Assembly: GCA_029974875.1 (NCBI GenBank)
Contig: JARKQP010000256.1
Coordinates: 1 to 58,852, forward strand
DNA from: Mobilitalea sp.
Lineage (GTDB): Bacteria; Bacillota_A; Clostridia; Lachnospirales; Lachnospiraceae
Length of the DNA: 58,852 nt
Direction of reading: 5' to 3'
Part shown: positions 52,328-58,852 of the stretch, piece after piece
Position numbering within the stretch: position 1 is the first letter of the stretch
How the letters are laid out: each line of letters opens with the position of its first letter
Program-made: the position numbers and the translations under genes
The notes under the pieces: model-generated
What the model saw: the letters and a program-made list of their open reading frames with translations, nothing else
Database searches by the model: none
What the model was told of the DNA's origin: nothing

Positions 52328-53200
52328 ATGACAGGGAAAAAAACAACAATGCAAAAAAGGGAATCCAGGGCGGCCTGGTTGTTTTTGGCGCCAAGCCTGG
52401 CAGGTATTACGCTTTTCATATTAATCCCCTTTGGAGATGTGGTAAGAAGATCATTTTATGAAGCAATGGGTGGGAAATTTGCCGGTGTGGCTAATTACAT
52501 AACTGTATTCAACAACGGGGCATTTCAATTAGCGGCAAAAAATACAAGCAGGTTCATACTAACCTGCATACCCTTATTGCTGGCAATATCTTTATTTCTA
52601 TCGGTTTTAGTCATGGGACAAAAGAAGCTTGGCGACTTTTTTAAGAGCTCCTTTCTAATACCCATGGCAGTTCCGGTGGCATCCATTGTCCTGCTGTGGG
52701 ATATATTTTTTGATAAGAATGGGCTGCTAAACAGAATGATCTTAATGTCAGGCCATCAGCCTGTTGACTGGATGAACACATCAAAGGCCTTTTACGTGCT
52801 GGTATTTAGCTATCTATGGAAAAATACCGGATACGATATGGTGCTATGGTTGGCAGGCCTAAGCGGAATCGCTCCTGCATTATATGAAGCTGCTTCCATA
52901 GACGGTGCTGGGGCGTGGAAGAAATTCAGGTACATTACACTGCCCGGATTATTACCGACTGCATTTACCCTTTTTGTGCTGTCCCTAATTAATTCCTTCA
53001 AGGTTTTCCGGGAAGCCTACCTGATTGCGGGGAGCTATCCGGATAACAGCATTTATATGCTCCAGCATTTATTCAACAATTGGTTTGTTACCCTGGATAT
53101 ACAGAAAATGTGCGCAGCGGCCATTATAGTTGCAGTTATTTTGCTGCTCTTCATATTAATTGTCAGGAGGTACAGCGGCGTAAGGGAGGAGGATTTATAG
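52328..53200 (+). CDS. Sugar-type ABC transporter permease (MalF type)
   Basis: The 290-residue permease starts MTGKKTTMQKRESRAAWLF and shows six spans (LFLAPSLAGITLFILIP; ILTCIPLLLAISLFLSVLV). The EAA coupling loop YEAASIDGAGAWKKFRYITLPG is intact. AAGGAAAAGGTGCT favours the ATG at 52328; an in-frame ATG at 52283 is possible. The fold is that of carbohydrate importers of the CUT1 class. No ATPase gene follows, as in systems that borrow a shared MsmX-like ATPase. Confidence 0.88.
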   Translation: MTGKKTTMQKRESRAAWLFLAPSLAGITLFILIPFGDVVRRSFYEAMGGKFAGVANYITVFNNGAFQLAAKNTSRFILTCIPLLLAISLFLSVLVMGQKKLGDFFKSSFLIPMAVPVASIVLLWDIFFDKNGLLNRMILMSGHQPVDWMNTSKAFYVLVFSYLWKNTGYDMVLWLAGLSGIAPALYEAASIDGAGAWKKFRYITLPGLLPTAFTLFVLSLINSFKVFREAYLIAGSYPDNSIYMLQHLFNNWFVTLDIQKMCAAAIIVAVILLLFILIVRRYSGVREEDL

Positions 53201-54045
53201 TGAAGGCAAAAAGCTTTCTGTCTTTAGGGCTTCTTCTTATTATTGCACTGCTCATATGGGGACCCCTATGGATGATGGTAACAGGTTCCTTTATGGGGGT
53301 ACAGGAGATCAATGAAATGATTGGGCCGGTATTTGGCAATGAGGATAAGATGGCAGGCTGGCACCTTATACCCAGGTTTCCAACCCTAAAGCCATATGTG
53401 GAATTACTGCTGGATTCCCCAAATTTCTTTGTGATGTTCTGGAACTCCTGCAGACAGGTTTTCCCCGGGCTGATAGGGCAGTTGTTTATTGCAGTCCCGG
53501 CAGCCTGGAGCTTTGCAAGATATAGCTTCAAAGGGAAAAAGCCATTGTTTATTTTATATATCGTTTTAATGATTATGCCATTCCAGGTAACCATGGTATC
53601 AAGCTATTTGGTCTTAGATAAATTCCGTCTGCTTAATACAGATTTCGCCCTGATTTTACCTAATATATTTTCCGCATTTCCCGTATTTATCATGGAGAAA
53701 TTCTTTAAGGCCATACCTGGATCCTTAATTGAGGCGGCTAAGATAGATGGCGCAGGTGAGCTTAAAATATTCATGCATATTGGGATACCTATGGGGGCAT
53801 CCGGGATTGTATCGGCAATGGTGCTTGGATTCCTGGAGGCATGGAATGGGATAGAACAACCATTGACTTTTTTAAAGGATAGAGCTCTATGGCCCTTATC
53901 CTTGTATCTGCCGGAGATTTCCAAAGAAAAATTGGGGGTTGCCATGGTGGCCTCTGTAATTGCTATGATGCCTGCGATCCTGATCTTTTTATATGGCCAA
54001 AAGTATATTGAACAGGGTATTGCTGCATCCGGTATAAAAGAATGA
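53200..54045 (+). CDS. Sugar-type ABC transporter permease (MalG type)
   Basis: The 281-residue partner permease begins at a GTG that shares one base with the preceding stop codon, behind GGGAGGAGGATTTATA. Six spans are visible. The coupling loop is IEAAKIDGAGELKIFMHIGIPMG, preceded by the MalG-type IMPFQVTMVSSYLVLDKFRLLNT. With the MalF-type protein it forms the channel. The receptor is probably the divergent fused lipoprotein. It lies 44 bp upstream of the adaptor gene. Confidence 0.88.
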   Translation: MKAKSFLSLGLLLIIALLIWGPLWMMVTGSFMGVQEINEMIGPVFGNEDKMAGWHLIPRFPTLKPYVELLLDSPNFFVMFWNSCRQVFPGLIGQLFIAVPAAWSFARYSFKGKKPLFILYIVLMIMPFQVTMVSSYLVLDKFRLLNTDFALILPNIFSAFPVFIMEKFFKAIPGSLIEAAKIDGAGELKIFMHIGIPMGASGIVSAMVLGFLEAWNGIEQPLTFLKDRALWPLSLYLPEISKEKLGVAMVASVIAMMPAILIFLYGQKYIEQGIAASGIKE

Positions 54046-54089
54046 GCTGGAGTTAGTAGACTGACACTGGGAAAGGTTTTGTTGGAATT

Positions 54090-56195
54090 ATGGGCAAGCT
54101 AAGAAAAAAATTATTATATGAATTACAAAGGGAACCGGAAGAAAAAAAGCTATCCCTTCAAGCCCGTGCGGGAAGGCTGTTCGTTGGATTTCTTATCCTG
54201 ATGCTATTATTAACATTTGTATCTAGGGCGGCGGCCTCTGTGATAACTGCAAGGGTTGATGTAACATCCCCCCAAAAAGGGACGCTGAAATTTGAAGTGA
54301 GTGGTGTGGGAACCTTAGGGGCAAAGGCGGAAAAATACCTAAAGCTCCATGAGGGGATCCGGATTGCGGCTGTTTTTGTGAAGGAAGGACAAAATGTGGA
54401 GGAGGGAGAGCTGTTATTCCAGTATGATGTAAAGGATTTAGAGGATATTTTGGACGGTTTGGAGGAGGAAGTGGTAAAGGCAGAGCTTAACCTGCAAAAG
54501 GAAAGATTAAATTATAAAGCAGGAAGTGAAGGCGGTGAGGAAGAAAGGGCAGAGCTTACATTGGAGCGGGCGAAGCTTGATTTAAAAATAGCAGAGGAAG
54601 CTTTAAAATCAGCAAAAAAGAATATTAGCAAAGAAAGAATTAAGGAGAAGAAGGATGTATGCGAGGAAGCCGACAAGGCCTATTTGGATGCCTTAGAAGC
54701 TTATGATGACCAGGAGGATAAGAAGCAGAAGGCGGTTAAGGAAGCAAATAAGAGACTTGAGGAAGCAAAGGAAGCGTTGGAGGAATTGTATGCGGATAAG
54801 GATAGGATGGACACGGAAACTGCTCTGGCAAATTACAAAGCCGCAGTTGAGAATAACAATTCGAAGGCAGTCAGTGAAGCGGAAGCTAATATATTTAAAA
54901 GATATTATGGTGAAGCAGAGTATGAGAAGCATCTAAAGGAGGTGGAAAGGGCAAGAAAGGCTTTATCAAGGGCAAATGAGGATTACTGGAACTGGATGGC
55001 AGAAGCCTTGGGGGAAGAAGGCCTGTCTTCCTCAGAATATACCAGGTATAGACGGGCCATTGAGGATGCGGGGGATGCCTTGGCAGAGCTGACAAAGAAG
55101 GACAACGGCCTGACGGCCGCAATGGGGAACTACCGCAATGCGATTCTATATAATAAGACGGATATTGAGAAGACCTATGGGGCTTTACACACCATGCTTT
55201 ATACGGAGGATAAGGATAAGGAAAAGCTGATAAAAGCAGCAAATAAAGCAGTTATATCGGCAGAGGAAGCCTTGGAGGAAACTGGGGCAGAATGGCAGAA
55301 GCTAATGGATAAAGCGGAAAGGGTCGTTTTGGAAGCGGAGGAAGCAAAGAATAAGGCGGAGGAACAGTATGACCAAATACGGAATAATACTTACGATTAT
55401 TCTCAGGAGGTTAAGGCAGAGGAGCTGCAGGTAATAACCGCCGAAAGAAATGTGGAGGATGCCAAAGCAGGACTAAAGGCGGCAAGGAAAAGCGATGCAG
55501 ATACCGCCAAAAATAATCAGCTTAACAGGCAGCTCCAGAGGATAAATTTAGAATTAGTGGAAATGGAGCTTGAAAGCAGGAAGGAAGCCGCCGCAGAAAT
55601 AAAGGACATATTGGAGAAGGATGGAAAGGTGGCTTCCCCGGTAACCGGTGTACTGGTAGAGCTCGGTGCAGTAATAGGGGATCGTACAACCGGGGCTGAG
55701 AGGGTATGCTTTGCACTCCGCAATTATGGCTTTGAAGCCAAAGTCTCCAGGGAGGAAGCAAAGCATCTTGGTGTGGGAGATGAGATGATGGTACAGGTAG
55801 GTGACAGCAGGGAGGAATTATCCGTATTAATAGAAAATATCAGCCCGGAGGATGCACAAGGGAAGCTTGCCATAACAGGAATTATGCCAAAAGGTAATTA
55901 CTCCGTAGGAACACCTGCCTCCTTTAAGGTGAGTAAGAAATCGGATCAGTACAGAAGTACAATACCCATACAGGCGCTAAGGATGGATGAAAATAACAGG
56001 ACATATGTATTGGTTGCGGTGGAAACCAACACCATCCTGGGAAATGAATTAACTGCACTGCGTATGGATGTTACCGTTTTAGGAAAGGATCATACCACAG
56101 CCGCTATTGAGGATGGCCCTCCCGACAATATTATTGTCAGCAGTAATAAAAATATTAAGGCAGGCGACCGGGTCCGCTTAAATGACAATGACTAG
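54090..56195 (+). CDS. HlyD/MacA-like membrane fusion protein with a very long helical region
   Basis: The 701-residue protein has one N-terminal span (about residues 28-50, LFVGFLILMLLLTF). It continues with the first lipoyl half (about 71-112, HEGIRIAAVFVKEGQNVEEGELLF) and a charged helical coiled-coil region of about 390 residues (about 115-505). The second lipoyl half begins near 513 (VASPVTGVLVELGAVIGDRT), and a beta-barrel and membrane-proximal domain complete the chain. In MacA-type adaptors the hairpin is far shorter. A hairpin of this length could bridge a thick cell wall, which is an inference. It overlaps the next gene by 14 bp and belongs to the permease operon. Confidence 0.82.
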   Translation: MGKLRKKLLYELQREPEEKKLSLQARAGRLFVGFLILMLLLTFVSRAAASVITARVDVTSPQKGTLKFEVSGVGTLGAKAEKYLKLHEGIRIAAVFVKEGQNVEEGELLFQYDVKDLEDILDGLEEEVVKAELNLQKERLNYKAGSEGGEEERAELTLERAKLDLKIAEEALKSAKKNISKERIKEKKDVCEEADKAYLDALEAYDDQEDKKQKAVKEANKRLEEAKEALEELYADKDRMDTETALANYKAAVENNNSKAVSEAEANIFKRYYGEAEYEKHLKEVERARKALSRANEDYWNWMAEALGEEGLSSSEYTRYRRAIEDAGDALAELTKKDNGLTAAMGNYRNAILYNKTDIEKTYGALHTMLYTEDKDKEKLIKAANKAVISAEEALEETGAEWQKLMDKAERVVLEAEEAKNKAEEQYDQIRNNTYDYSQEVKAEELQVITAERNVEDAKAGLKAARKSDADTAKNNQLNRQLQRINLELVEMELESRKEAAAEIKDILEKDGKVASPVTGVLVELGAVIGDRTTGAERVCFALRNYGFEAKVSREEAKHLGVGDEMMVQVGDSREELSVLIENISPEDAQGKLAITGIMPKGNYSVGTPASFKVSKKSDQYRSTIPIQALRMDENNRTYVLVAVETNTILGNELTALRMDVTVLGKDHTTAAIEDGPPDNIIVSSNKNIKAGDRVRLNDND

Positions 56196-57405
56196 GAGGA
56201 TAAAAAAAGAGCCGTTCCTTATTCTGCTCTCTTTGGCGGCGCTGATGATATGGGGCAGCGGAATATATTACGGACAGTATGTGAAGGAGTATTATCAGGA
56301 GGTTAGCATACGGATGGGGGAAGCTGGGGTTTCAGAAGAGAAATTCATGTCCGCGTTACAATACGAGGAGGTTAAAAATCCCAAAAACATCCCCAGAATC
56401 AGTGCCTGGAACCGCTTGGAGGAGCAGACCATTGAAAATGGGACATTGGCAACCTCCTATAAGTCACAGCTGATTGAGGTATCCGGTGATATCAGGCAGG
56501 TATATCCAATGAAACTGGCCAAAGGAAATATACTTACCCCTGAGGACTACGAAGGCTGTATGATAGACCAGGAGATGGCATATAAATTATTCGGAGCGGT
56601 AGATGCAGTGGGGAATACGGTTACCTATCAGAATAAGCAATATTACATAAGGGGAATCATAAAATCACCGGAGCCTGTTATCTTCTTTCAGATGAATGAT
56701 AAAAAGCACACCTATTCCAATATGGAGCTGGTATATGATGATATGGAAAAGGGACAGGAGCTGGCAAAGGCATTTATGGAACAAAATAATTTAGCCACTT
56801 CCTATACCGTGTTAGACGGTGCATTTTATTCCGGGATTATCGCTGGGTTTTGTAAAGCCCCAGCATGGCTTTTGGGCTTCTATATGCTCGGTCAGATTTT
56901 AATGGCAATTTGGAAAAGGAGAACCATACCCTTACAGGTGGCAGTCCTTTTGGTGGCTCTTATCTCGGCCTGGCTGCTGCTCAAATGGCTGTTGGGGTTT
57001 CAAATTAATCTACCGGAACGATTCATTCCTACCAAATGGTCCGACTTTTCTTTTTGGGCAGGACAGTATAAGGAGCTTAGGGAACAAATAGGGCAAACAG
57101 CATATCTGACACCGACGGTAAAGGATATCATTTTTTTGCGTTATGTTAAAAGATGTATTGCATATACGCTGATTTCTCTTGCTGGTATGTGGATATTTGC
57201 ACTGCATATAAGAAGTCTTTTGGGTAAAACGAATGGTTTTTGTCTGGCCGCTCTTGCGGTTATGCTGGAGTGTGGGGCTATTGTGATCTTATATATAACA
57301 GGGAAGGTTTTTCTGGCGGGGAATGGATACCTTTACATGCTTCCAATTTTTATTATGGCGGAGGATTTAGTAAATAAGGGGAAGAGCTGGATTAAAGCAA
57401 AATAA
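56182..57405 (+). CDS. Membrane protein with MacB-like extracellular domain, no ATPase
   Basis: The 407-residue product has a first span (about residues 10-28) and an outer domain of about 190 residues. The outer domain has MacB_PCD-like features (MKLAKGNILTPEDYEGCMIDQEMAYKLFGAVDAVGNTV; KQYYIRGIIKSPEPVIF). Five or so further spans follow from residue 225. Typical MacB/FtsX permeases have four spans, so the membrane part is atypical. It overlaps the adaptor gene, which implies a complex with it. No nucleotide-binding motif is present. The start is the ATG at 56182 or 56188. It is the last gene of the operon. Confidence 0.7.
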   Translation: MTMTRRIKKEPFLILLSLAALMIWGSGIYYGQYVKEYYQEVSIRMGEAGVSEEKFMSALQYEEVKNPKNIPRISAWNRLEEQTIENGTLATSYKSQLIEVSGDIRQVYPMKLAKGNILTPEDYEGCMIDQEMAYKLFGAVDAVGNTVTYQNKQYYIRGIIKSPEPVIFFQMNDKKHTYSNMELVYDDMEKGQELAKAFMEQNNLATSYTVLDGAFYSGIIAGFCKAPAWLLGFYMLGQILMAIWKRRTIPLQVAVLLVALISAWLLLKWLLGFQINLPERFIPTKWSDFSFWAGQYKELREQIGQTAYLTPTVKDIIFLRYVKRCIAYTLISLAGMWIFALHIRSLLGKTNGFCLAALAVMLECGAIVILYITGKVFLAGNGYLYMLPIFIMAEDLVNKGKSWIKAK

Positions 57406-57407
57406 CC

Positions 57408-57521
57408 TTAGTTGCCGAAAACGGTGATAAGAAAAGCTATACATTAAACACAATCATTATTGACCGGACGAAAGAGAAAAAGGTTAAAGTGATCCATTAT
57501 TGGGTAGTAGTGAAGACATGA
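57408..57521 (+). pseudogene. Fragment of a cadherin-like beta-sandwich protein
   Basis: The frame from 57408 to a TGA at 57521 reads LVAENGDKKSYTLNTIIIDR and on to WVVVKT. VTAENGxKKxYTLN is the end pattern of cadherin-like beta-sandwich (PF12733-type) repeats in clostridial surface proteins. There is no start codon or ribosome site, so it looks like the 3' remnant of a lost surface-protein gene. Assignment is from pattern memory. Confidence 0.4.
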
Positions 57522-57596
57522 ATAGGAAGATTGGAGTTAGAATAAAACATAATTCTGTCCCCATGGAACGAAGAATGAACAATATGTGGAGAAATG

Positions 57597-57638
57597 AGCT
57601 TGGATACCCGGGTTACAAGGGCTTCCGAGCTTTTTTTT
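57597..57638 (+). terminator. Terminator downstream of the transport operon or gene remnant
   Basis: An imperfect 12-13 bp stem (AGCTTGG..CCC with GGG.TTCCGAGCT) is followed by TTTTTTTT. The rest of the gap at 57522-57690 contains no supported gene. Confidence 0.65.
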
Positions 57639-57690
57639 CGGACTTCATGGGCGCACAATCTGAAAAGTTCTCTGAATTTTTCGATTTTAC

Positions 57691-57744
57691 TTGACTAGAG
57701 ATAAAATAAGTAATATATTACATATAATATGTAGTATATTACTT
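57691..57744 (+). promoter_or_regulatory. Promoter with overlapping 37-bp palindromic operator
   Basis: TTGACT and TATATT are 17 bp apart (57691-57719). A near-perfect palindrome at 57708-57744 (arms AAGTAATATA and TATATTACTT, inner ACATATAATATGT) covers the -10 and start site. This is the form of MarR-family operators, so the MarR gene two ORFs downstream probably represses its own operon here. Confidence 0.7.
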
Positions 57745-57762
57745 ATTGTGGAGGGAACTTCG

Positions 57763-58161
57763 ATGAAAAGAGCAGGAAAATTCTTGGGATGGCTCCTGGC
57801 TGTAATTTTGGCGCTTCTGATAATCATGGTTGTATTTATGGTTACATCCGCCAATCATGAAAGGAAAAAGCTATATTATTCCGGGTTAGAGGCTTCACAG
57901 GTGGCCGATGGAGTATACCGTGGCATGGCGGATGCGAGTCTGGTTAGGGCTGAGGTTGAGGTTACGGTACAAAATCATATGATTATTAGAATTGATCTTC
58001 TTAAGCATGAGAATGGGCTGGGAACTAAAGCAGAGGCTATAACAAAGGAGATGGTAAGGCAGAATACATATGAGGTCGATGCAATAAGCGGAGCCACCCT
58101 TTCGAGTGAAGTAATCAAAAGTGCGGTAAGTATCGCGCTTGAAAAAGGAAAGGAACGATAA
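57763..58161 (+). CDS. FMN-binding domain membrane protein
   Basis: The 132-residue product has an N-terminal span (about residues 8-28, LGWLLAVILALLIIMVVFMV). A small FMN_bind domain follows, ending in VDAISGATLSSEVIKSAV. The SGAT motif is the site where FMN is attached covalently through threonine in NqrC/RnfG-type proteins. It may carry electrons at the outer face of the membrane, or be flavinylated for an extracellular reductase. GGAGGGAACTTCG fixes the ATG at 57763. It lies under the palindromic operator and just before a MarR gene. Confidence 0.82.
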   Translation: MKRAGKFLGWLLAVILALLIIMVVFMVTSANHERKKLYYSGLEASQVADGVYRGMADASLVRAEVEVTVQNHMIIRIDLLKHENGLGTKAEAITKEMVRQNTYEVDAISGATLSSEVIKSAVSIALEKGKER

Positions 58162-58219
58162 GGTTGAAAGAAATAAGATTAATAAACGAAAGGGGGACCG
58201 GGTCCATGCCAACACTTTC

Positions 58220-58732
58220 ATGGCATTTTATGCGGTAAACGGCATGGACATAATTATGGACAGAAGCACTATGCTAACCGGACTAAATGATAAAAAGATT
58301 CTCTTCGGCCTATTTTTTGCATTTGATAACCAATTGCAGGCAGCCGGCGATACCTTCTACGAGGGCATCACCAGCAAACAATTTTTTCTTACGATCTGTC
58401 TGTCACTATTTCATGACCACTGGCCTACAATTAATGAATTGTCTGGGATCATGGGCAGCTCGCACCAGAATGTGAAGCAAATCGCAAATAAGCTTGAGAG
58501 AAACGGATTTATTAAGCTCCTTCCAGATGAGCAGGATAAAAGAAAAGTACGAATTACTCCGACGGATAAATTAACACAGCTTGAGATGAAGCATAGAGAC
58601 CAGGGACTGGAGTTTATGGAACGGCTGTTTGACGGACTTTCAGAAGAAGAAATCGCAATTACGTTGAAAGCAATGACTAGGATCGAGAATAATCTTATCG
58701 CAATACGGGAGAAGTGTGAAGAGAAGTTCTAA
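58220..58732 (+). CDS. MarR-family transcriptional regulator
   Basis: The product shows the MarR winged helix: LFHDHWPTINELSGIMGSSHQNVKQIANKLERNGFIKLLPDEQDKRKVRI, with the DxRxxR-like wing (DEQDKRKVR), and a C-terminal dimerisation helix. It probably binds the 37-bp palindrome at 57708-57744. The start is uncertain. The open frame reaches back to 58139, inside the FMN-binding gene. The only strong Shine-Dalgarno-like string (AAAGGGGGA, near 58190) is out of position for the in-frame ATGs at 58220 and 58244. I list 58220 (170 residues). Confidence 0.8.
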   Translation: MAFYAVNGMDIIMDRSTMLTGLNDKKILFGLFFAFDNQLQAAGDTFYEGITSKQFFLTICLSLFHDHWPTINELSGIMGSSHQNVKQIANKLERNGFIKLLPDEQDKRKVRITPTDKLTQLEMKHRDQGLEFMERLFDGLSEEEIAITLKAMTRIENNLIAIREKCEEKF

Positions 58733-58852
58733 GGCACCAAAAGACGGTGCCTAACAACTTCTATGCTTCACACTGGAAGAACGCAAGAGCAGCGTTCTTC
58801 TCACTTATGTTTGTGCTGCCTACGGCAGCATGTCGTGAAGTTTGAAAGAAAG
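58723..58852. repeat. Multi-hairpin repeat, cut by the window end
   Basis: A composite hairpin overlaps the MarR stop codon (AGAAGTT and GGCACC pairing with GGTGCC and AACTTCT, 58723-58762). GAAGAACGC/GCGTTCTTC follows at 58776-58800, then TGCTGCC-TAC-GGCAGCA at 58814-58830. The final 15 bases match 35367-35381. The GCC-TAC-GGC loop also occurs in the repeat at 22858-23007. It looks like a dispersed structured repeat. Confidence 0.6.

Overview
The window reads as a chromosomal segment of a spore-forming, low-to-mid GC member of the Clostridia, most likely Lachnospiraceae. The support is spoVG, LysM/GH18 and CsxC-like spore-type proteins, a DnaD/DnaC-type primosome pair, a long ribose-phosphate pyrophosphokinase, Shine-Dalgarno sequences of the GGAGG type, and frequent TTG/GTG starts. 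No species can be named from the sequence alone.

Layout. 1-5 kb: the end of a thioredoxin gene, a PucR/CdaR-type regulator and two tandem LysM-LysM-GH18 paralogues, all on the minus strand. 5.1-10.9 kb: a complete oligopeptide/nickel-type ABC importer operon (two ATPases, two permeases, a lipoprotein receptor). 11-13 kb: a DnaA-box cluster, a CsxC-like spore-surface protein, a possible type I toxin-antitoxin locus and a lone phage-type holin. 13-19 kb: an SbcD/YhaO-like nuclease and a YhaN/SbcC-like ATPase split by a 116-bp palindrome, then a class A penicillin-binding protein. 19-25 kb (minus): prs, the helicase-loading pair dnaC and dnaD, an intergenic region rich in DnaA boxes and palindromes, and murC. 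25-31 kb: spoVG, an HTH-AbrB regulator with an ABC exporter pair, an alpha/beta hydrolase, an AEC transporter and a DUF4003 protein. 31-37 kb: pth, mfd and a PrsA-like lipoprotein foldase.

37-47 kb is sugar metabolism. A UroD-like methyltransferase gene and a LacI-type regulator, with paired CG-centred operators, come first. They are followed by a PTS operon that carries its own regulator, HPr, EIIB, EIIC, Enzyme I and EIIA, plus a class II aldolase and a cupin. This is a complete private phosphorelay.

47.6-57.4 kb is the most unusual block. A 735-residue lipoprotein, apparently a beta-propeller-like region fused to a solute-binding domain, faces an OmpR-type response regulator and a histidine kinase with almost no HAMP linker. 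These are followed by MalF- and MalG-type permeases, a 701-residue HlyD-like adaptor with a very long helical region, and a membrane protein with a MacB-like extracellular domain. No ATPase is present in the block. I regard it as the best candidate for a poorly described system. The window ends with an FMN-binding protein, a MarR regulator under a palindromic operator, and a structured repeat cut by the window edge.

Recurrent themes outside genes are DnaA boxes in two clusters, palindromic repeats of several kinds, and degenerate tandem repeats directly upstream of three genes for membrane proteins.
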